Below, piece after piece: positions 59,464 through 64,000 of a stretch of 64,000 bases of DNA; position 1 is the first letter of the stretch; every line of letters starts with the position of its first letter. Position numbers and translations under genes: made by a program. The notes below the pieces were generated by a model, which was given only the letters and a program-made list of their open reading frames with translations, was not told the origin of the DNA and ran no database searches. This stretch comes from CAXMMR01 sp965198995 (GTDB lineage: Bacteria; Pseudomonadota; Alphaproteobacteria; Acetobacterales; Acetobacteraceae). The stretch spans positions 1,302,001 to 1,366,000 of the forward strand of contig CBDAQG010000002.1 of assembly GCA_965198995.1 (NCBI GenBank), given 5' to 3'.

Positions 59464-62150
59464 GCGGCACCTCGGCCGGCTGGTCGGCGCTCGTGCCGAT
59501 CACCCTCGGCCGCCTCGCCGCCTTCTGCGCCCGCAACGCCTGGCTGGTGCTGGTGCTCGCCGCCCTGATCGGCGGCGCCAGCGACTGGGCGGTCACCACC
59601 CGTCTCGGCGTCTCCACCGACACCGGCAAGCTGTTCTCCGCCAGCCTGCCCTGGAAGCGCCGCGGGGCGGAGATCCAGCGCGCCTTCCCGCAGGGCGAGG
59701 ACACGCTGGCGGTGGTGATCGACGGCCGCATCCCCGAGGAGGCCGACGTCACCGCCGACGGCCTGGTCGCGGCCCTCGCCGGCAACCCGCACATCCTGTC
59801 GATCGACCGGCCGGACGCCGCCCCCTATCTCGAGCGCAACGCCTTCCTGTTCCTCGACGTCCCCGAGCTCACCAGCCTGCTCAACCACACGATCGACGCC
59901 CAGCCCTTCCTCGGCAAGCTCAACGCCGACCCGACGCTGCGCGGCCTGTTCGGCGCCCTGTCGCTGATCGCCGAGGGCGTCGCGCGCGGCGACGCCAACC
60001 TCGGCCCGTTCCTCCCCGCGCTCGCCGGCTTCCACACCTCGCTCGCCGCCGCCGCCGCCGGCCACCCGCAGCCGCTGTCCTGGGAACGCCTGCTCGCCGG
60101 CTCACTCGCCGACCAGGCCGGCCGCTACCGCTTCGTCATCGTCAAGCCGAAGCTCGATTTCGGCGCCCTGCAGCCGGGTGCGACCGGCACCACCGTGGTC
60201 CGCCGCGCCATCGCCAGGCTCCCCTTCGTCCGCCAGCATCTGGCCCGGGTGCGCATCACCGGCTCGATCGCGCTCGACGACGAGGAGTTCGCCTCGGTCG
60301 CCCAGGGCGCCCTCAAGGGCCTGGTGGTCAGCACCCTGCTGGTCATCCTGTGGCTGTTCCTGGCGGTGCGCTCCTGGCGGCTCATCGTGCCGATCCTGAT
60401 CACCCTGTTCCTCGGCCTGCTGCTCACCGCCGGCTTCGCCGCCATCGCCGTCGGCACCCTCAACCTCGTCTCGGTCGCCTTCGCCGTGCTGTTCGTCGGC
60501 ATCGCCGTCGACTTCGCCATCCAGTTCAGCGTCCGCATGCGCGAGCAGCGCCTGCTGCACCCGCAGATCGCCGACGCGCTGCGCACCACCGGCCGCCGCG
60601 CCGGGGTGCAGATCCTGGTCGCCGCCAGCGCCACCGCCTCCGGCTTCCTCGCCTTCACCCCCACCGCCTTCGTCGGCGTCGCCCAGCTCGGCCTCATCGC
60701 CGGCGTCGGCATGCTGCTCGCCTTCTGCTGCACGCTCACCGTGCTGCCGGCCGCGCTCGCGATCTTCCGCCCGCACGGCGAGCAGGAGGAGGTCGGCCTC
60801 AGTTGGCTGCATCCGCTCGACGGCCTCGTCACCCGCTTCCGCATCACCCTGCTGGGGCTGTTCGCCCTGCTCGCGCTCGCCGCCATCGCGCTGCTGCCGC
60901 GGCTCGCCTTCGACAACGACCCGCTGCACACCAAGAACCCCAACACCGAGGCGATGCGCACGCTGACCGACCTGATCGACGACCCGGTCACCAACCCCTA
61001 CACCATGGAGGTTCTGGTCCGCGGCCAGCCGCAGGCCGACGCGCTGGCAACCCAGCTGCGCGCCTTGAGGCTCGTCGACAGCGTGCTCTCGCTCAGCAGC
61101 TTCGTGCCCGAGAACCAGGCCGCCAAGCTGCCGTTGATCGAGGACGCCGCCGACCTGCTGCTGCCCGGCCTGATCCCGCCGCCCACCGTGCCCCCCATCG
61201 ACGCCGCCGCGCTCCGCCACGCCACCGCGGCGCTGGCCGACGCGCTCGCCCCGATCCTGCCGCGTCTGCCGCCCGGCCATCCGCTGGCCCTGATCGCCGC
61301 CGACCTCGCCCGCCTGCGCACCGCCCCGGATGCGCTGCTGCTCGCCACCAACACCGCCATGGTCGAGTTCCTGCCGCTGCAGCTCGACCGCCTGCGCATG
61401 GCCCTGTCGGCCAAGCCGGTCACGGTGGCCGACGTGCCGGCCAGCATCAGCCGCGACTGGACGATCCCCGGCGACCGCTACCGGCTGCAGATCGTCCCCG
61501 GCCCGAGCGTGCGCGGCACCGCCATGCTGCACCAGTTCGTCGCCGAGGTGTCCTCCGTCGCGCCCGACGCCGCCGGCTCCGCCTCGACCATCGTGCGCAG
61601 CGCCGACACCATCGTCGTCGCCTTCCGCTCGGCCGCCGAATACGCCCTGCTCGCCATCACCGTGATCCTGTTCCTCGCGCTGCGCCGGCTGCGCGACGTG
61701 GCGCTGGTGCTGACCAGCCTGCTGATGTCGACGCTGCTGACCGTGCTCGGCTCGGTGCTGCTGCCGCTGCCGCTCAACTTCGCCAACGTCATCGCCCTGC
61801 CACTGCTGCTCGGCGTCGGCGTGTCGTTCAACATCTACTTCGTGATGAACTGGCGCGCCGGCCGCCGCGACCCGCTCGCCTCGGCCACCGCCCGCGCCGT
61901 GCTGTTCTCGGCGCTGACCACGGCCACCGCCTTCGGCTCGCTCGCCCTGTCGCGCCATCCCGGCACCGCCAGCATGGGCAAGCTGCTGCTGCTCAGCCTG
62001 GCCAGCACCGTCGTCTCGACGTTCCTGCTGCTACCCGCCCTGCTCGCCAGCCTGCGACCAGGCCGTGGCTTGTTCAGCCATCAAGCAGAAGCAAGGCGAG
62101 GGGCTTTGCCCCTCGACCCCATTAAAGGCGAAGCCTTTAAGATCCATTAG
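59460..62150 (+). CDS. MMPL/RND transporter, HpnN-like
   Basis: 896 residues. Two RND halves: first span near residue 25, MMPL block around 280-445 (GLVVSTLLVILWLFLAV, FVGIAVDFAIQFSVRMREQ), a second large periplasmic region starting NDPLHTKNPNTEAMRTL, and a second block near 720-850. The DPLHTKNPNTEAM segment is typical of HpnN, which moves hopanoids to the outer membrane. Coupled by ATGA to the CDP-alcohol phosphotransferase, so it may carry the phosphonolipid. The last 24 or so residues are coded by a family A repeat. Confidence 0.88.
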   Translation: MSGTSAGWSALVPITLGRLAAFCARNAWLVLVLAALIGGASDWAVTTRLGVSTDTGKLFSASLPWKRRGAEIQRAFPQGEDTLAVVIDGRIPEEADVTADGLVAALAGNPHILSIDRPDAAPYLERNAFLFLDVPELTSLLNHTIDAQPFLGKLNADPTLRGLFGALSLIAEGVARGDANLGPFLPALAGFHTSLAAAAAGHPQPLSWERLLAGSLADQAGRYRFVIVKPKLDFGALQPGATGTTVVRRAIARLPFVRQHLARVRITGSIALDDEEFASVAQGALKGLVVSTLLVILWLFLAVRSWRLIVPILITLFLGLLLTAGFAAIAVGTLNLVSVAFAVLFVGIAVDFAIQFSVRMREQRLLHPQIADALRTTGRRAGVQILVAASATASGFLAFTPTAFVGVAQLGLIAGVGMLLAFCCTLTVLPAALAIFRPHGEQEEVGLSWLHPLDGLVTRFRITLLGLFALLALAAIALLPRLAFDNDPLHTKNPNTEAMRTLTDLIDDPVTNPYTMEVLVRGQPQADALATQLRALRLVDSVLSLSSFVPENQAAKLPLIEDAADLLLPGLIPPPTVPPIDAAALRHATAALADALAPILPRLPPGHPLALIAADLARLRTAPDALLLATNTAMVEFLPLQLDRLRMALSAKPVTVADVPASISRDWTIPGDRYRLQIVPGPSVRGTAMLHQFVAEVSSVAPDAAGSASTIVRSADTIVVAFRSAAEYALLAITVILFLALRRLRDVALVLTSLLMSTLLTVLGSVLLPLPLNFANVIALPLLLGVGVSFNIYFVMNWRAGRRDPLASATARAVLFSALTTATAFGSLALSRHPGTASMGKLLLLSLASTVVSTFLLLPALLASLRPGRGLFSHQAEARRGALPLDPIKGEAFKIH
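62090..62147. repeat. Family A palindromic repeat, locus 13
   Basis: GAGGGGCTTTGCCCCTC, then AAAGGCGAAGCCTTT and GATCCAT, inside the 3' end of the HpnN-like frame. Confidence 0.85.
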
Positions 62151-62167
62151 TCGCTTCGCCTTAACCG

Positions 62168-62212
62168 AGCAGAAGTTTTTTGGTTCTTTTTTTCAAAAAA
62201 GAACCGCTTTCT
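62168..62212. repeat. Family B half-element, locus 9 (GGTTC type only)
   Basis: AGAAGTTTTTTGGTTC with its GAACC arm; no GCTTC partner. Between the HpnN-like gene and the convergent oxygenase gene. Confidence 0.88.
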
Positions 62213-62216
62213 TCAG

Positions 62217-62855
62217 CTAAGCGGCAATTCGCTTAATAAACGACGACACCTTATGCCGCCGCAACTCCGACCGCGCCTTGCTGTCATTGGTCATGTAGTT
62301 GAGCTGCACCACATAGCGCTGCCCGACAAATTGCTTATGCCCGTGCCAGGTCGTCGGCCCGTTCGGAAACACCAGCAGCGTGCCGTCCACCGGCGGCACC
62401 TCCACCGCGTAGTTCTCCAGATCCTCGCCATCGCGCAGCAGCCTCAGGCAGCCCTGCTGGCGCGCCCAAGCGTCGGTCTGCGGGTTCAAATAGAGCAGCA
62501 CCGTCACCCGCTTGCTGTCGGAGTCGCGATGGATGCGCCCGTCCTTCTCGCGCGAGGCGCCGCGCAGCGTCACCATCGTCGGCGCATCGTCCAGCACCAG
62601 GCCGAACTTCGCCGCCACCGCCGCGCGGAAGCGCGTGCCCTCCAGGCTGCGCATCAGCGCCGCGCCCGCCGTGCCGAGCTTCAACCCCTCGATCGGGTAG
62701 GACCCACCCCGCTCCAGCGTCGGCAGCCCGCCCACCACCTGCCGCAGCACCGCCTCCGGGACAAACTTCTCGACGACGACGTGTGGGAACGGCGCAGCCG
62801 CGACCGGCAACCGCTCGAGCGCCTCATACCGGAGCGCATGGTCCAATGTGTTCAT
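62217..62855 (-). CDS. 2-Oxoglutarate-Fe(II) oxygenase
   Basis: 212 residues from ATG 62855. HxD pair His109 and Asp111 (RIHRDSD), distal His171 (TTWHGHKQF) and Arg180 (GQRYVVQLNY) match prolyl-4-hydroxylase-like oxygenases. VTVLLYLNPQ and LLVFPNGPTTW are flanking strands. Upstream residues in the open frame are Arg/Pro-rich and antisense to the small secreted gene region. Substrate unknown; it is convergent with the phosphonolipid set, so a link is possible but not shown. Confidence 0.85.
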   Translation of the reverse strand: MNTLDHALRYEALERLPVAAAPFPHVVVEKFVPEAVLRQVVGGLPTLERGGSYPIEGLKLGTAGAALMRSLEGTRFRAAVAAKFGLVLDDAPTMVTLRGASREKDGRIHRDSDSKRVTVLLYLNPQTDAWARQQGCLRLLRDGEDLENYAVEVPPVDGTLLVFPNGPTTWHGHKQFVGQRYVVQLNYMTNDSKARSELRRHKVSSFIKRIAA

Positions 62856-62910
62856 GGCCTGCTCGATAATCCCGCCATTCCACGCCGGCAAGACCGCCCG
62901 CCCGACCCGC

Positions 62911-63162
62911 TCAGGACCGGGTCGGCGCCTTGGCACGCACGATCGTGGTGGTCGAGAGGAACTCGGCGCAACCCAGCGAGGCCGCGCAACAGCCCGGCTC
63001 GCCCGGCACAAAGGCGGTCTGCAAACGGTGAACGCCGCCGCAGCCGTCACTGACCACCGCTTTGGGCACCGGCGCAGCGTGATGGCGCGGCGCCGCGCCC
63101 GCCGGCTGCACCGCCATCAGCGCGCCCGTCACAATCACCGCCGCCGTGCAGGACCTGATCAC
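62911..63162 (-). CDS. Small secreted cysteine-containing protein
   Basis: 83 residues from GTG 63162, with a good ribosome site (GGAGAGGGCTGAGGC). A signal peptide ends near AGA-AP (residue 23). The mature part is short with four cysteines (DGCGG, GCCAASLGC). Not recognised. It is upstream of the oxygenase on the same strand with 55 bp between. Confidence 0.6.
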   Translation of the reverse strand: MIRSCTAAVIVTGALMAVQPAGAAPRHHAAPVPKAVVSDGCGGVHRLQTAFVPGEPGCCAASLGCAEFLSTTTIVRAKAPTRS

Positions 63163-63320
63163 GCCTCAGCCCTCTCCGGCTCGCGTTGCGCTGCAGGATA
63201 TACGGCTAAGACACTGACGGAGTTACAGCGCTCGCGAAGAGGTGATCCGCATCGGCCGGCCGTGCGATGGCGTGCGGCGGCGAATTGTCCTAGCCGCACT
63301 TTGCCGCTATTGGCCACCGC

Positions 63321-64000
63321 ATGGACGGTCCGCCCCCCGCGCATCGCGGCCCGCTGGCCGTCTACCGCTATCGCCTGCAAACCGGCGCGTTGGCGGCAGA
63401 TCCTGCCCAGGCCGCCGCCGCCGAACGGCTGCAGAGCCTCTGGGTCGCCCTGCGCGGCTACGACCCGCCCGCCAGGCCCGAGCGCAGCCGCCTGCTCGGC
63501 CGCCTGCTGCGCCGCCGCCCCGCCGAGGGCGCCGACGAGCAATGCCCCAACGGCCTCTACCTCGTCGGCGACGTCGGCCGCGGCAAGTCGATGCTGATGG
63601 ACCTGTTCTTCGAGGAGGCGTCGGTGGTGCGCAAGCGACGCATCCACTTCCACGCCTTCATGCAGAGCTGCCACCGCCGCATCCAGGCCTGGCGGACCGA
63701 AAATCCGGCCGGCGACGACCCAATCCCGCCACTCGCCGACGGCCTCGCCGCCGAAGCCGCGCTGCTCTGCTTCGACGAGTTCCAGGTCAACGACATCGCC
63801 GACGCGATGATCCTCGGCCGCCTGTTCGAGGCCCTGTTCGACCGCGCCGTCGTCATCGTGGCGACCTCGAACACCCTCCCGCAGGACCTGTTCCGCGGCA
63901 AACCCGGCCGCGACGCCTTCCTCCCCTTCATCGGCCTGATCAGCCGCCACCTCGACCTGCTCGTGCTCGACGGCCAACGCGACTACCGCCGCGCCCGCCT
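63321..64000 (+). CDS. zapE: AFG1-like ATPase, cell division protein ZapE (C-terminus cut by window edge)
   Basis: 226 codons from ATG 63321 to the edge. Start block GPLAVYRYRLQTGALAAD, Walker A GDVGRGKS (83-90), then HFHAFMQSCHRRIQ, Walker B LLCFDEFQV (Asp152-Glu153) and ATSNTLPQDLF. This is the AFG1/ZapE ATPase family, which in bacteria affects FtsZ ring stability. About 150 residues should follow beyond the window. Confidence 0.93.
   Translation, partial: MDGPPPAHRGPLAVYRYRLQTGALAADPAQAAAAERLQSLWVALRGYDPPARPERSRLLGRLLRRRPAEGADEQCPNGLYLVGDVGRGKSMLMDLFFEEASVVRKRRIHFHAFMQSCHRRIQAWRTENPAGDDPIPPLADGLAAEAALLCFDEFQVNDIADAMILGRLFEALFDRAVVIVATSNTLPQDLFRGKPGRDAFLPFIGLISRHLDLLVLDGQRDYRRAR

Noticed and set aside
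60102..61958. 618-codon minus-strand open frame
   Set aside because: Antisense to the HpnN-like transporter; low-complexity Gly/Gln/Arg/Glu translation.

Overview
The window is high-GC DNA (about 70% by eye), densely coding on both strands, with almost every third codon position G or C. UPF0262 and DUF983 proteins, the block rne - amiC - mrcA - prfB, a DksA with only one cysteine in its finger, and HpnL/HpnN-like membrane proteins all point to an alphaproteobacterium, most likely Rhodospirillales/Acetobacteraceae. This assignment is inference. No rRNA, tRNA, CRISPR array, transposase or phage gene was seen.

Layout. 1-5.9 kb: a Tat-lipoprotein-like molybdopterin oxidoreductase with a b-type cytochrome partner, exported MsrB and MsrA, DUF72, a lipoprotein and mtnA. 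6-15.1 kb: UPF0262/DUF983, panC, a histone-H1-like protein, a glycosyltransferase, dksA, an ECF sigma/anti-sigma pair, speD and speE. 15.4-21 kb: a FecR/DUF6600-type exported protein, a lone receiver domain, a sterol-desaturase-family protein, myo-inositol-1-phosphate synthase and a histidine phosphatase. 21-24.9 kb: a minus-strand sugar cluster (glycosyltransferase, glycosidase, methyltransferase, CgeB-like glycosyltransferase). 25-35.7 kb: rne, amiC, a beta-roll-like protein, mrcA, prfB. 35.8-47.6 kb: a Wzx/Wzy-type exopolysaccharide cluster (initiating sugar transferase, degenerate CpsD-like protein, GH10 xylanase, ligase/polymerase, flippase, GT4, WecG/TagA, Wzz/GumC, GT4). 47.6-51.5 kb: a Rieske protein without neighbouring cytochrome b/c1 genes, a type III polyketide synthase, a methyltransferase and agmatinase.

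51.6-62.2 kb is the most interesting part: a phosphonate gene set. It holds PEP mutase fused to a nucleotidyltransferase-like domain, phosphonopyruvate decarboxylase, 2-aminoethylphosphonate transaminase, a second nucleotidyltransferase, a PhyH-type dioxygenase, a CDP-alcohol phosphotransferase with a complete signature, and HpnL-like and HpnN-like membrane proteins. Read together they predict synthesis of 2-aminoethylphosphonate, activation as a CMP ester, transfer to a lipid alcohol to give a phosphonolipid, possible hydroxylation, and movement to the outer envelope. The window ends with a 2OG-Fe(II) oxygenase, a small secreted protein and the start of zapE.

Two families of interspersed palindromic repeats run through the window. 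Family A (13 loci seen) is GC-rich and built of several short hairpins. Family B (9 loci) is AT-rich with a REPIN-like doublet structure: each full copy joins one GCTTC-type hairpin and one GGTTC-type hairpin in inverted orientation. Several genes take their stop codon and last residues from these repeats. Short tandem duplications (26, 18 and 15 bp) also occur inside genes and at gene junctions.
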